A stretch of DNA of 64,000 nucleotides from contig NZ_JAZGLW010000001.1 of the NCBI RefSeq assembly GCF_036409155.1, positions 3,576,898-3,640,897 of the forward strand. The letters are read 5' to 3'. The position numbers and the translations under genes are program-made. The stretch is from Mycobacterium sp. 050128. Lineage in GTDB: Bacteria; Actinomycetota; Actinomycetes; Mycobacteriales; Mycobacteriaceae. Below the pieces are notes generated by a model, which searched no databases, was not told the origin of the DNA, and saw only the letters and a program-made list of their open reading frames with translations. Below are positions 48,217 to 57,704 of this stretch, piece after piece. Positions within the stretch are counted from its first letter, which is position 1, and each line of letters opens with the position of its first letter.

Positions 48217-49686
48217 ATGACGCAACCGTTGACGGTCAATGTGGAGAAGCAAGAGCTTCTGGCCCGGGCCAGCGAGCTGGAGCAACTGATCCCGAATCTG
48301 CCCTCCGAGTTGCAAGGCCTGCAGGCGCCGTGCAACCTTGCGCCGATCGTCGCGGCGGCCGAACAACTTGTGTTGTCCGCCAACAACATGCGGATCTATT
48401 TGGCGGTGGGCGAAAAGGAGCGGGCAAATCTGGCGGAGTCGCTGCGTAACGCGGCCGATGCCTACGAGGACGCGGACGAGGGCGCCGCGCACGCTCTGCA
48501 CGACGAAACCTCCGTGTCGAACCGGCCGGTGAAGCACGCCGATCAGGCGGTGGACCGAGCATCGCTGAAGGACACGCGCCTGGCGGCCGACCCGTTGCCG
48601 GGCGAATTTCAGACGGTCAAACAACGGGCGTTCGACCTGGAGCAACCCGACCAAGGTGCCGCATTTCTCGCCTTCGCGGATGCATGGGCGACCCACCGGG
48701 TCGCGCTGCTGCAAGCTGTCGTTCGCTTCCGGCCTTTCACCGAATGGTCGGGCACGGCGTGCTCGGCGGTTGAGGCGAACTTCGATCAACAGCGATCGTG
48801 GTTGACCGGCATGGCGGAATTGTGCAACCAGTTGGTCACTCAAGCCCACACCGTCGTAGATGCGCACCGCTGGATGCGCAGTGCGCACATCGTATTTCCC
48901 GATCTCAACCCCGCCGGCGGCGATTACGTCCTCGACTACGCGGAAATTCTGCGTTGCGAAGAAACTTGGGAACGCATTTGGGACGACCCCGCGCAGGCCG
49001 CATACAAGCAGTCCTACATCGAGTTTTTCCAGAAAGCTCAGGAAAAGTCGGACGAGCTCGTCGGGCAATACCAGCAGAAGGCGAACCTGCCGTTAGCACC
49101 GATCAACCCTCCGACGCCGCCGGCGGCCACCGGAATCCAGCCGCCGTCAGACGACAACCTTCCTGACGGCAGCGGGTCACTGTATCCGGACGGCTCAGCC
49201 GGCGACGCACCGGCCGGGGTACCTGGCGTCCCCAGCATCCCGAGTCTGCCGATGGGCGCCACCCCGAAGACGCCGGCGCAGCCCGGTCCGGCCTTGGCGG
49301 GCAGCAAAGACACCAAGGCCCCGGGCCTGCCCAAAGCGGGTGCGCCGGGGCTCAAGCCGGCGTCGGTCGGCCTCGGCGGGCTCGCAATGCCGTCGACTCC
49401 GTTGCAGGATCCGCACTACACCACGGCGTCGCCAGGCGCCGCGGCGAAGGGTGCCGAGGGCCCCGGCCTTGCGGTGCCCGGCCGGGGCGCGGGCGGTGCG
49501 ATGGGTGGCGGCGGCATGGGCGCGGCCCCACTGGGCGCCCAGGGCGATCGAGGTGCCGGCAAGGGCAAGCGCCTGCAGCAAGACGATGACGCGATCTATA
49601 CCGAGAACCGTGCATGGACCGAGGGCATCATCGGGCGACTCCCGGCGGCGAAGAGCGCTACCGACCAGAAAGGCCAGAAGCCGTGA
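48217..49686 (+). CDS. espB: EspB-like ESX-1 secretion substrate, 489 aa
   Basis: Strong resemblance to EspB (Rv3881c): the start MTQPLTVNVEKQELLARASE, LVLSANNMRIYLAVGEKERA, and the end DDDAIYTENRAWTEGIIG. The secretion signature is complete: W177-S-G and Y83xxxD87 in the PE/PPE-like helical half. After about residue 300 it is proline-, glycine- and alanine-rich with GGGGMG, as in EspB, which is cleaved by MycP1 and forms heptamers after export through ESX-1. No ESX core gene is near, so its export machine must be elsewhere. GTGA overlap with the EspK-like gene. Confidence 0.88.
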   Translation: MTQPLTVNVEKQELLARASELEQLIPNLPSELQGLQAPCNLAPIVAAAEQLVLSANNMRIYLAVGEKERANLAESLRNAADAYEDADEGAAHALHDETSVSNRPVKHADQAVDRASLKDTRLAADPLPGEFQTVKQRAFDLEQPDQGAAFLAFADAWATHRVALLQAVVRFRPFTEWSGTACSAVEANFDQQRSWLTGMAELCNQLVTQAHTVVDAHRWMRSAHIVFPDLNPAGGDYVLDYAEILRCEETWERIWDDPAQAAYKQSYIEFFQKAQEKSDELVGQYQQKANLPLAPINPPTPPAATGIQPPSDDNLPDGSGSLYPDGSAGDAPAGVPGVPSIPSLPMGATPKTPAQPGPALAGSKDTKAPGLPKAGAPGLKPASVGLGGLAMPSTPLQDPHYTTASPGAAAKGAEGPGLAVPGRGAGGAMGGGGMGAAPLGAQGDRGAGKGKRLQQDDDAIYTENRAWTEGIIGRLPAAKSATDQKGQKP

Positions 49687-51623
49687 GCATCGTGAAGCCG
49701 ACGGGTCGGTATGCCGAGCAGATGCTGGGACCGAACGGGTGGCCGCAGGTCGATGAGGACACCTTCTATGACCGTGCCCGGGAGTTCACGCGGGTGATGT
49801 CGGAGGTCACTGCAGTCCTGGAAGCCTGTCGACACGAGCAGATTTCGATCTTCGAGATCGGTGTCTGGACGGGCGGGGCGGCCGGCGCCGCCGGCGGCGA
49901 GCTTGCCACACGTATCGATGAGCTGACCACGCTGCAGCGTCATCTAGCGAGAGTGATTGCCTGGCAACGGGATATCGCGGGGGCGGTGGTTCGAGCCAAG
50001 TCGGAGATCGGCGACAACGTGGAGCTCGCTGACCGGCAGATCAACGAACTGGAGAAGGACTCCCGCCTCGAGACGGCCGAGCGAACCGACGCGATCGAAA
50101 CGCTGGTGAGTGCGACGCTGGCGGCCAATGTCGGCGTGGTGAGCGACACCGCCGAACAGATTCGGGCCATCAAGCAGACAACGCCGCCCGCCAGTGCCCC
50201 GCGGATCCTGCTGAGCCAGCTGGCATTAGCGCCCGTTGACCACGATTCCCAGGCAGACGCTCCCGACCGGCCGGCGTCGCTAACGCCGGCGCGCGTTGCG
50301 CCGGCAACGCTGTTGCCGTCAATTCCGGGCGTGGGCCCGCGGCCCACTCCTCGACTGCCTTCGTTGCCGGGGGCCACACCGGCTTCGCCGTCTTCAGCCC
50401 CCGCATCGGTGCCGGTAACGTCGGCGGCCGCCGGGCGCCCTGCCACGGCGATGCCGGGGACTTCCGGCGGGGGACCTGCCGTCACGAAAAGTTCCGCGAC
50501 ACATCTAATTTCGCATGGCGGCGAACGAAGTAAGGGTGTGGTGTCGGTTCGACCCTCGTCGGGCGACCCGTCGGCGACACAGGCCGAGGAGGCCGCCGTC
50601 ATGCCGGGCATGCCCATGGCGCCGGCCGGGCCGACGACGCCAGCCGCGGCCGGTGGGAACCAGGGCTCGGGTTCGCGTCCTGCAGTCGGGCAGACCAAGT
50701 CCGCTGTGCGCCCGGCCGCAACTAACAGGGCAGCCCCGCGGCAAGCGGCTGCTTCGCGCCAGGAACCCGCTGAGCGCACACCGGATAGCGTTGCAGTGCA
50801 GCTTGTTTCGGTTTCAGCGGCGCGGGCCGCGCGTGATGCTATAGCCGATACCACCGTGGGCAACGCGGCGCGTGACGTCAAGTCTGGCCGGCTGCGGTTG
50901 GCGCGTCGGATCGCGGCTGCTTTGAACGCGCCGGTCGTCGGCAGCACGCCGGATTTGGGTTTCTTCTGGCTGACCGCGCTGACCATCGACGGCGAGATTG
51001 TGGTGGCCAACAGCTACGGGCTGGCCTACATTCCCGACGGCGTGCAGTTGCCCGAGAAGGTAAACATGGCAAGCGCCGACGAGGCGGTTCCGGCCGCCGA
51101 GCGGGCGCGCTGGGCAACTTATCCGGTGCTGGCCGTGCAGGCCTGGGCGCGCCATCGTGGCAGCCAGTTGAGGGCGGTGATCGGGACCGAGAAGCAATTG
51201 GCCAATTGCGATCCCGGCGTGGCCAAGATCGTCCTGAACTCTGATGACATTCCGGACAGCGGTGCGATGGTGGGGCGAACCCGGCTCGAAGTGGTGGACC
51301 CGCGAGCGGCTGATCGGTTGGCAGCGACCCCGGATCGGGATCTGCTCGAACTACTTGGTCCGGCACCGGCCGGCGATCCGCCGGCCGATCGACGTGCCAC
51401 GTTGTGGATCGCGGTGATGCAGCCCCTGGCCAGCCAACTTGCCGGGCGCCAAGCCGCACATCTGCGGGCCATGCACGCCTACGCCGTCCACACCCAGGAG
51501 ATACTCCTGAACCGGGCCCGCACCACGGTGGATCCGGCCGCCCAGCGCCACACCGTCGCCGACTGGCTGTACTGGAATCACCTCACCGGGCGACTCGACC
51601 ACACCCTCGCCGAGGCGGCGTAA
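49683..51623 (+). CDS. espK: EspK-like protein, 646 aa
   Basis: From the GTG overlapping the EspB-like stop: YAEQMLGPNGWPQVDEDTFY and IAWQRDIAGAVVRAKSEIGD match the EspK N-terminus; a proline/alanine-rich middle (about 175-370) follows; the C-terminal 260 residues carry LGFFWLTALTIDGEIVVANS and VADWLYWNHLTG, the most conserved part of EspK (Rv3879c). W62-T-G is a WxG motif. In M. tuberculosis EspK helps deliver EspB to the ESX-1 machinery; the same pairing is kept here, without espL between them. Confidence 0.85.
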   Translation: MSIVKPTGRYAEQMLGPNGWPQVDEDTFYDRAREFTRVMSEVTAVLEACRHEQISIFEIGVWTGGAAGAAGGELATRIDELTTLQRHLARVIAWQRDIAGAVVRAKSEIGDNVELADRQINELEKDSRLETAERTDAIETLVSATLAANVGVVSDTAEQIRAIKQTTPPASAPRILLSQLALAPVDHDSQADAPDRPASLTPARVAPATLLPSIPGVGPRPTPRLPSLPGATPASPSSAPASVPVTSAAAGRPATAMPGTSGGGPAVTKSSATHLISHGGERSKGVVSVRPSSGDPSATQAEEAAVMPGMPMAPAGPTTPAAAGGNQGSGSRPAVGQTKSAVRPAATNRAAPRQAAASRQEPAERTPDSVAVQLVSVSAARAARDAIADTTVGNAARDVKSGRLRLARRIAAALNAPVVGSTPDLGFFWLTALTIDGEIVVANSYGLAYIPDGVQLPEKVNMASADEAVPAAERARWATYPVLAVQAWARHRGSQLRAVIGTEKQLANCDPGVAKIVLNSDDIPDSGAMVGRTRLEVVDPRAADRLAATPDRDLLELLGPAPAGDPPADRRATLWIAVMQPLASQLAGRQAAHLRAMHAYAVHTQEILLNRARTTVDPAAQRHTVADWLYWNHLTGRLDHTLAEAA

Positions 51624-51747
51624 CTCGCGGAATTCATTCCAAGAATCTGTCAAGGGTCATCGCCGAAAATTTACGCAACGGCCGGAAAGTCGCCGGCCGG
51701 GTTCATCGCCGAACCGCACCAAGCGCATCGAGAGCAAGGAAACGCAG

Positions 51748-52989
51748 ATGAACGTATTCGTAGATGCCGCAAGGCTGATCGCCAATCTGGGCGGCATAGG
51801 CGCACAATTCAACGGCTCAGGCAGCGCGAGCTACGGCGGTGAATACATTGCGTCGAGTGTGACCAGTATGAGCGCGGACGCGCTGTCCGGCGGCCTCGTC
51901 GGTTACAAGATGGTTCAGCAATATCGACTGTCCCAGAATATGTCTCCCGCAGAGTTGGAAGAGATGAACAAGGGGATGAAGGACAGCACCAGCCTCATCC
52001 TCAAGACGCTCACCGTCGTCGACCTCGTGGAACTGATGACCGGATTCGGGCCCCCCTGCGACGGAGCGGATTTCGCCGCAGGATCGCAACAGCTCATCGA
52101 AATCTCCGACCAATTGACCTCGGCGCTCCCGGATGACGACTGGCAGGGCGACGCCTCGCAGGCCTACGCCCAACAGGTAACCGCACTGAGGACTCTCGCG
52201 CAGGGGATGGCTGAGCTGGACCGCCAGCTCGCCGACATCACAAAGAATCAGGCCGAGTGGGTCACCCATATGCGGTTGGCCTTCGGCATATTGAAGGACC
52301 TCCTGATGGCGGCATTCGCCATTGAGTTGGCCCTGAAGATATCGGTGCCCCAGCCGGCCGGCCTCGCCCTGGCCCAAACATTCGCCACCACGGTCGCCGT
52401 CCTAGGGATCGGCGCTGCCAGCTCCTTCGTTTTGACGCTGTTCCGCTACTCGCAAGACAATGCGGACAAGGCAAACCAGATGATTTCCGAATACCAAAAG
52501 CTGGCCCCGGTTTCAACGGGTACCACGTCGGCCGAGTCTCACGTGGCCGCCGCGCTGAAGTCCACCACGCCCGACTTCGGGGAGGTCTCGAGGAAGACGA
52601 CCGGCGTGTTCAGCGCGATCGACGTCGCGACGCCGGCACGCCCGGATGTTTCGACGAAGCAAAGTACTCCCACCGGCGCGGCTGAAACCTCGCAGCGACG
52701 GCGCGTGTTGGAAGCGTCGGATGAGGCGACTTTCGCGACCACGTTGTCGTCCGGCGCGCCGACCGTAGCTCCGGTAGCTCAAATGCCAGTGAAAGTGCCA
52801 CAACTGGGTCAGGGTGCGGGGCCGCGGCCGATTTACCCCGTGTCCCGGACGGGCCAGAAGGCGGGCCTCATCGAGAACGACGGGTCCGCCGAAAACGTCG
52901 ACGACGCCGCGGCCCCTGGTACTTCGGGCGTCGAGCGCGCACCGATCGAGTTCGCGGCGGCCGCGGCCACCGTACAACGCGTCGGGTAA
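51748..52989 (+). CDS. EspE/EspA-like ESX-1 substrate, 413 aa
   Basis: W132-Q-G in a helical part (DDDWQGDASQAYAQQVTALR), two hydrophobic helices (about 185-200 and 208-233), a long disordered tail, and ERAPI at 396-400, the end signature shared by EspA and EspE (ERAPV/ERAPI). Shorter tail than EspE and no proline-leucine repeats. In M. tuberculosis EspA/EspC and EspE/EspF are co-secreted pairs; here too a small EspC/EspF-like gene follows 71 bases behind. The exact orthology is uncertain. AGCAAGGAAA precedes the ATG. Confidence 0.75.
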   Translation: MNVFVDAARLIANLGGIGAQFNGSGSASYGGEYIASSVTSMSADALSGGLVGYKMVQQYRLSQNMSPAELEEMNKGMKDSTSLILKTLTVVDLVELMTGFGPPCDGADFAAGSQQLIEISDQLTSALPDDDWQGDASQAYAQQVTALRTLAQGMAELDRQLADITKNQAEWVTHMRLAFGILKDLLMAAFAIELALKISVPQPAGLALAQTFATTVAVLGIGAASSFVLTLFRYSQDNADKANQMISEYQKLAPVSTGTTSAESHVAAALKSTTPDFGEVSRKTTGVFSAIDVATPARPDVSTKQSTPTGAAETSQRRRVLEASDEATFATTLSSGAPTVAPVAQMPVKVPQLGQGAGPRPIYPVSRTGQKAGLIENDGSAENVDDAAAPGTSGVERAPIEFAAAAATVQRVG

Positions 52990-53060
52990 AGCCGAAAGCG
53001 CCGCCAAAACTGTTGTGAAGCAACCAATACAGACTCGAGAATCAAAAAGGAGAACAACCC

Positions 53061-53375
53061 ATGTCCGATTTAGTCGTCACCCCGAACTACCTCGGCCAGC
53101 TGGCCACAATTGAGAACCAAACATCCGCCAGGATCGCATCGGCGGCCGCGGCGACCAAAGGGATCAGCTCCGACGTCTGGCTTACCCACGGCGTGGGCAG
53201 CGAGCCCTCCAATATTGCGCTGACACGTGTCGAGGCCGCGCGCCGTGGCGCGGTCGAAGCAATGCAAAGTGTCTGCCAGGACCTCGCCGTCAAGCTCGGC
53301 ACGGCCGCCGCCGCCTACGCGAGCACCGACGAACAGGCGGCCGGCAACATCGACAAGCAGCTCGTTAGCCGCTGA
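53061..53375 (+). CDS. EspC/EspF-like ESX-1 substrate, 104 aa
   Basis: The size of EspC/EspF (103). LTHG at 41-44 follows an amphipathic helix as in both (VAITHG, VQLTHG), and Y86-ASTD is the YxxxD secretion signal near the C-terminal helix. AAGGAGAA before the ATG is a strong site. As the partner of the preceding EspE/EspA-like protein it should supply the export signal for the pair. A perfect hairpin terminator lies 10 bases behind the stop. Confidence 0.82.
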   Translation: MSDLVVTPNYLGQLATIENQTSARIASAAAATKGISSDVWLTHGVGSEPSNIALTRVEAARRGAVEAMQSVCQDLAVKLGTAAAAYASTDEQAAGNIDKQLVSR

Positions 53376-53384
53376 TCGGAGGAG

Positions 53385-53409
53385 GCCCTCCCACCGCTGG
53401 TGGGAGGGC
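53385..53409 (+). terminator. Terminator of the Esp cluster
   Basis: GCCCTCCCACC-GCT-GGTGGGAGGGC: an uninterrupted 11-bp GC-rich stem with a 3-base loop, immediately after the EspC/EspF-like stop. There is no T-run. It marks the end of the transcription unit. Confidence 0.75.
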
Positions 53410-53549
53410 GTCATTGCCGATTCGCCAGAAGCGGAGAAGGGTTGCGCCACAAAATTTTCAGAGCGCCGCTGGTAGCACCAGTGGTTAACGTTTTAGTGTC
53501 CGTTGCCCGGGTACCACCGACCGATACAGCCACAATCGGAAGGCAAGGC

Positions 53550-54128
53550 ATGGATGCATTAACTTTTCTCCGTCAAGACCACGAAAGCGTGCTCGGCTTG
53601 TTCGAGACGCTCGATGGCGCACCGTCGGGCTCCGGCGCTGAAGTCAGCGGCCTGGAAACCATGGTGAACAACCTGATCATCGCCGAGTCGCAGCATGAAG
53701 CGATCGAAGAGCAGTTCTTCTGGCCCGCGGTGCGCGAGGCGCTCGGTGATGCGTTCGCAGACAAGGCGATCGAACAGGAGCAGACCGGCAAGAAATTGCT
53801 GCAGCGGCTGGAAGGCGGCAAGCCCGGCGACCCGGATTACCACGAAGCGCTGCAGCAATTCGTCGAAGCGGGCCGGGAACACATCGCCTACGAGCAAGAG
53901 GTGGTGTGGCCGCAGGTCGAACAGGCGATCAGCCGCGAGGATCTGGAGAAGATCGGCGAAAAGCTGGAAGCCGCAAAGAAAATCGCGCCCACCAGGCCGC
54001 ACCCCGACACTCCGCCGAACTCTGCGGTGCAGAAGACGATGGGAGTGGGCGCCGCGGTTGTGGACCACGTACGCGATGCGATCACCGGCCGCAGCCAAGA
54101 CAATCCGCCGGACCCGCAGGTCCATTAG
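53550..54128 (+). CDS. Hemerythrin-like HHE-domain protein, 192 aa
   Basis: HHE cation-binding helices: FLRQDHESVLGLFETL, SQHEAIEEQFFWP and REHIAYEQEVVWP supply the His and Glu/Asp ligands of a diiron site. A tail of 60 residues with prolines follows, unlike short hemerythrins. Similar mycobacterial proteins bind O2 or NO or break down H2O2. Start at ATG 53550, the residue before the domain; upstream frame is not conserved. Converges with a manganese catalase gene, so both may serve oxidative stress. Confidence 0.85.
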   Translation: MDALTFLRQDHESVLGLFETLDGAPSGSGAEVSGLETMVNNLIIAESQHEAIEEQFFWPAVREALGDAFADKAIEQEQTGKKLLQRLEGGKPGDPDYHEALQQFVEAGREHIAYEQEVVWPQVEQAISREDLEKIGEKLEAAKKIAPTRPHPDTPPNSAVQKTMGVGAAVVDHVRDAITGRSQDNPPDPQVH

Positions 54129-54135
54129 GCAACGC

Positions 54136-54171
54136 GAAGACTGGGCATCGGAGCACCGATGCCCAGTCTTC
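54136..54171. terminator. Bidirectional terminator between hemerythrin and catalase genes
   Basis: GAAGACTGGGCATCGG-AGCA-CCGATGCCCAGTCTTC is a perfect 16-bp stem with a 4-base loop, followed by GTTGTT on the plus side. Being symmetrical, it can end both converging transcripts. Confidence 0.8.
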
Positions 54172-54183
54172 GTTGTTACCCGA

Positions 54184-55080
54184 TCAGGTTGTGGGCGAAT
54201 GCTGTTCGTGCGTGAACGGCTTGTCGGCCTCGACCGCCGGTGAGCCCTGCGGGTTCTGTTCGGTTCCCTTGTTTTGACGCGTCTTTCCACCCAGCCATTG
54301 CTGTTCGGGCTTTTCCACGTACTCCCATTCCATGCCCTGCGGCCACGGACCCTGCCCCTGGTTCCACGGCCCACGTACCGATTCGCCGCCGCCGTTGGAC
54401 ATGTTGAACGCCACATTTTGAAAGCGCGGATCGCCCGCCAACTGCCCGGGCGGAAAGTTGACCGGAAGTTCGTTGAGCGCAGCGGTGAATTGCTGATAGT
54501 GCGCCACCTCACGCGTCATCAAGAACGTCAGGGTTTCCTGCACGCCCGGATCATCGGTGAACTGCTTGAGGTACTCGTAGACGACTTTGGCTCGGGACTC
54601 GGCGGCGACGTTGTTGCGCAGGTCAACGGTGGGATCGCCGTTGGCATCGATGAATGCCCCGGTCCAGTTGTTGCCTCCGGAATCCTTGACATCGGGTCCA
54701 CCGCCGCTGAGCACGAGAAACATCGGGTTGACGGCGACCTGATGAATGATGTTGTCGCGCCCGTTCGTACTGGCGACGGCCGGCATCCAGTCGCAGCGTT
54801 GATTCGCAATCTTGAGATCGTCGCTGAGTCCGTCGAGCAACATGGTGATCATCGATCCGACCATCTCGAGATGGCTGAGCTCCTCGGTCGCGATGTCCAT
54901 GAACAGGTCGTACATCTTGGGGTTCTTTTGGCGCAGCACGAATGCCTGGGTGAAATACTGCAGCGCCGCGGTGAGTTCGCCGTTGGCACCGCCGAATTGC
55001 TCCATGAGCAGCGACGCGAATCGTGGGTCGGGTTCGGTGACCCGTACTTCGAACTGAAGATCTTTGTTATGCATGAACAT
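54184..55080 (-). CDS. Manganese catalase, 298 aa
   Basis: Ferritin-like dimanganese catalase: EELSHLEMVGSM and TREVAHYQQF hold the Glu/His ligands, and MLLDGLSDDLKIANQRCDWM precedes an inserted GG-rich loop typical of the family. It disproportionates H2O2 without heme. The ATG at 55080 has AGGAGG at a good distance; the upstream open frame is not used. C-terminal 40 residues are disordered. Manganese catalases are patchy in mycobacteria, so acquisition by transfer is possible. Confidence 0.9.
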   Translation of the reverse strand: MFMHNKDLQFEVRVTEPDPRFASLLMEQFGGANGELTAALQYFTQAFVLRQKNPKMYDLFMDIATEELSHLEMVGSMITMLLDGLSDDLKIANQRCDWMPAVASTNGRDNIIHQVAVNPMFLVLSGGGPDVKDSGGNNWTGAFIDANGDPTVDLRNNVAAESRAKVVYEYLKQFTDDPGVQETLTFLMTREVAHYQQFTAALNELPVNFPPGQLAGDPRFQNVAFNMSNGGGESVRGPWNQGQGPWPQGMEWEYVEKPEQQWLGGKTRQNKGTEQNPQGSPAVEADKPFTHEQHSPTT

Positions 55081-55324
55081 TGGTTGCCTCCTGGCATGTC
55101 GGCACGGCTGGTGTGCGCAGGCGGGTACCCGGGGCATTGGGTGCCAAACGCGGTTATCCAGGTACCCGTAGAGACCGTTTGCGCATGCCGACTGCGGGTA
55201 GCCGACCCGAATGACGCAAACAAAATTGGCGCGATGGCGTCAAGACACTTCTGAGCAGGATGATTACGATACTCATTCCGTCGCGAGGAAATGCGTTGGG
55301 CGCGTGAGCGTTTAGCGCTTTGTC

Positions 55325-56800
55325 CTAATCGTGTGGACGGAAGTGGTCGTGCTCCCACCAGACTTTCGGCTGCTTGGCAGCCCAGCCGCAGACGGCTTCC
55401 AACTCGGCGGCCAGCGAGATCAGCATGCCCTCGCTGTTCGCCGGGCCCATTAACTGCACACCGATCGGCAAGCCCTCCGCGGTGAACCCGGCCGGCACGT
55501 TGATCGACGGCCAGCCCAACACATTCCACGGCCAGGTCGCCGGGCATGCCTTGATCATGGCCCGGTCGGTGCCCAAGCCACTGAGCCGGTCGAAGGATCG
55601 GGCCAGTGGCGGGGGCTGCGCGGTCGTCGGCGCGACCACCACGTCGACGATGTCGAAAATCGAGCCCACCCGTCGCTGCAGCGCGGCCTCGTGCACGCGC
55701 GCGTTGCGCAGGATCGCCTGTCCCAGCACATGGCCCATCCGCAGGTTGGACAGGGTGCGCGGGTCCAACACCACGCCGTCGCCCAGCCGCTCCTCCCATT
55801 CCCGCAGTCCCGCAGTCGATCTGGCCAGAAAATCCCATCCCAGCCGCACGCCGTAGTCCGGATTCCCGCTCACGACCGTGTGGCCGAGCAATTGCAGCTG
55901 CTTGCCCACTGCTCGGGTCGCGGCCAGAATCTCCGGATGCAACTTGGCCCGAAAGAAGGTGTACGCGAACCGGGTTGACAATGCGATGGTCAACGGTCCG
56001 GGCGCGATGCTGACATAGTCGGACGCCCGCAGCGGCGGCGGCTTGTGCCGGTCACCCTCGACATTGCCCGACGCCGCGTCGAGCACCAGCGCCGCGTCGG
56101 CGACTGTGCGGGCCAGCACGCCGTTGACCGTAATTCCGTTGAACGACTCCGGTAGCGGCCAGGTCGAGATGCGGCCGCGCTGCGGCTTGATGCCGACCAG
56201 ATGCGTCCACGCCGCCGGGATGCGGATGCTGCCGGCGCCGTCGGAGCCGATCGCCGCGGTGACCAGACCGGCGGCCACCGCGGCGGCGCTACCGCCCGAC
56301 GAGCCGCCCGGGGTGTGTCGCCGCGACCACGGATTGCGGGTGTGCCCGAATCCGGGCCCGCTGGTGAACGGCCACTGTCCCAGCTCGCAGGTGTTGGTCT
56401 TGCCGACGATCACCGCTCCGGCGGCCTTAAGACGGCGCACCACCTCGGAGTCTTCCGTAGCGGGACGCACATGGCCGTCGGTGCCGAAGGCCGTAGGCAC
56501 GCCAGCAACATCGACGTCGTCCTTCACCGCGATCGGGACGCCCAGCAACGGCGCCGTTTCGCCGGCGGCCCGTCGGCGGTCGGCCTCGGCCGCGTCGGCC
56601 AGCGCCGACTCCGTCAGGACCACCCGGAACGCGTTGAGCGTGGACTGGCTGGCATCGATCGCGTGCAGCGAACGGCGCACCAATGTGTCGGATGTCACCG
56701 CACGGCTGTTCAGCTGATACAGCAGGTCAGTGAGTGTGGGCAGGCGCGTGCTGCGGGACCCGGAAACGGACCCGGAAGCCGACTCGGAAGCGCCGATCAC
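55325..56800 (-). CDS. amiA2: AmiA2, amidase-signature enzyme, 491 aa
   Basis: Amidase signature family with the catalytic Lys in PIAVKDDVDVAG, the GGSSGGSAAAVAAG motif and the Ser in GSDGAGSIRIPA. Matches M. tuberculosis AmiA2 (Rv2363, 484 aa) closely. The GTG at 56800 is inferred from that protein's N-terminus; the frame is open further up, into the region before recO. Hydrolyses amides; physiological substrate unknown. Divergent from recO, 61 bases between starts. Confidence 0.92.
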   Translation of the reverse strand: MIGASESASGSVSGSRSTRLPTLTDLLYQLNSRAVTSDTLVRRSLHAIDASQSTLNAFRVVLTESALADAAEADRRRAAGETAPLLGVPIAVKDDVDVAGVPTAFGTDGHVRPATEDSEVVRRLKAAGAVIVGKTNTCELGQWPFTSGPGFGHTRNPWSRRHTPGGSSGGSAAAVAAGLVTAAIGSDGAGSIRIPAAWTHLVGIKPQRGRISTWPLPESFNGITVNGVLARTVADAALVLDAASGNVEGDRHKPPPLRASDYVSIAPGPLTIALSTRFAYTFFRAKLHPEILAATRAVGKQLQLLGHTVVSGNPDYGVRLGWDFLARSTAGLREWEERLGDGVVLDPRTLSNLRMGHVLGQAILRNARVHEAALQRRVGSIFDIVDVVVAPTTAQPPPLARSFDRLSGLGTDRAMIKACPATWPWNVLGWPSINVPAGFTAEGLPIGVQLMGPANSEGMLISLAAELEAVCGWAAKQPKVWWEHDHFRPHD

Positions 56801-56861
56801 GGGGTACGAGACTATCGGCGCGGATCCCCGCGATGTCGCGGCGGGGTGCAAAACTGTTGAT

Positions 56862-57704
56862 ATGCGGCTGTATCGAGACCGAGCGGTAGTGCTGCGCCAG
56901 CACAAGCTCGGCGAAGCAGATCGAATCGTGACCCTGCTGACCCGTGATCACGGATTGGTCCGTGCGGTGGCCAAGGGGGTGCGCCGCACCCGCAGCAAAT
57001 TCGGCGCGCGGCTGGAGCCGTTCGCGCACATCGATGTGCAGCTGCATCCCGGCCGCAATCTGGACATCGTCACCCAGGTCGTTTCCATCGACGCGTTCGC
57101 CACCGACATCGTCAGCGACTACGGCCGGTACACCTGCGGGTGCGCGATGCTGGAAACCGCCGAGCGTCTCGCCGGTGAGGAGCGCGCGCCCGTCCCGGCG
57201 CTGCAGCGGCTCACGGTGGGCGCGCTGCGGGCGGTGGCCGACGGACGCCGCCCTCGTGACCTACTGCTGGACGCCTACCTGCTGCGGGCCATGGGCATCG
57301 CCGGCTGGGCGCCGGCGTTGACCGAGTGCGCCCGCTGCGCCACGCCCGGCCCGCATCGGGCCTTTCACATCGCCGCCGGGGGCAGCGTCTGCCCGCATTG
57401 CCGTCCCGCGGGCTCGACGACACCGCCGCTGGGCGTGCTGGAACTGATGTCCGCGCTGCACGACGGCGATTGGCAGGCCGCCGAGGCGACGCCGCAATCC
57501 CACCGCAGCCATGTCAGCGGATTGGTGGCTGCCCACCTGCAATGGCATCTGGAACGCCAGCTCAAGACGTTGCCGCTGGTGGAGCGAAATTATCGGGTCG
57601 ACCGTCCCCCGCAAGCGGGTGGGGCCCCCGCGGAGCCGGGGAGTGCCCCCACTGTCGCCGATCAGCGCGCCGCGCTGATCGGGCAGGATGAGGCCTGTGG
57701 CTAG
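56862..57704 (+). CDS. recO: RecO, recombination mediator, 280 aa
   Basis: OB-fold N-terminus ([20 protein letters not shown]), helical core and a zinc motif (CARC, CPHC). Acts with RecR to load RecA on SSB-coated DNA. ATG 56862 chosen by the conserved [12 protein letters not shown] start. Fifteen residues longer than the 265 of M. tuberculosis, because a proline/glycine segment ([15 protein letters not shown]) lies before the final ALIGQDEA; that segment is encoded by a dispersed repeat. Overlaps uppS by 8 bases. Confidence 0.93.
   Translation: MRLYRDRAVVLRQHKLGEADRIVTLLTRDHGLVRAVAKGVRRTRSKFGARLEPFAHIDVQLHPGRNLDIVTQVVSIDAFATDIVSDYGRYTCGCAMLETAERLAGEERAPVPALQRLTVGALRAVADGRRPRDLLLDAYLLRAMGIAGWAPALTECARCATPGPHRAFHIAAGGSVCPHCRPAGSTTPPLGVLELMSALHDGDWQAAEATPQSHRSHVSGLVAAHLQWHLERQLKTLPLVERNYRVDRPPQAGGAPAEPGSAPTVADQRAALIGQDEACG
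57606..57630. repeat. Dispersed GC-rich repeat inside recO
   Basis: 25 bases here match 23 of 25 with 59518-59542. The core CCCCCGCAAGCGGG is followed by a G-rich and C-rich arm that can form a hairpin. Such units are, as I recall, repeated widely in mycobacterial genomes. Here it is read in frame and lengthens RecO. Confidence 0.55.
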
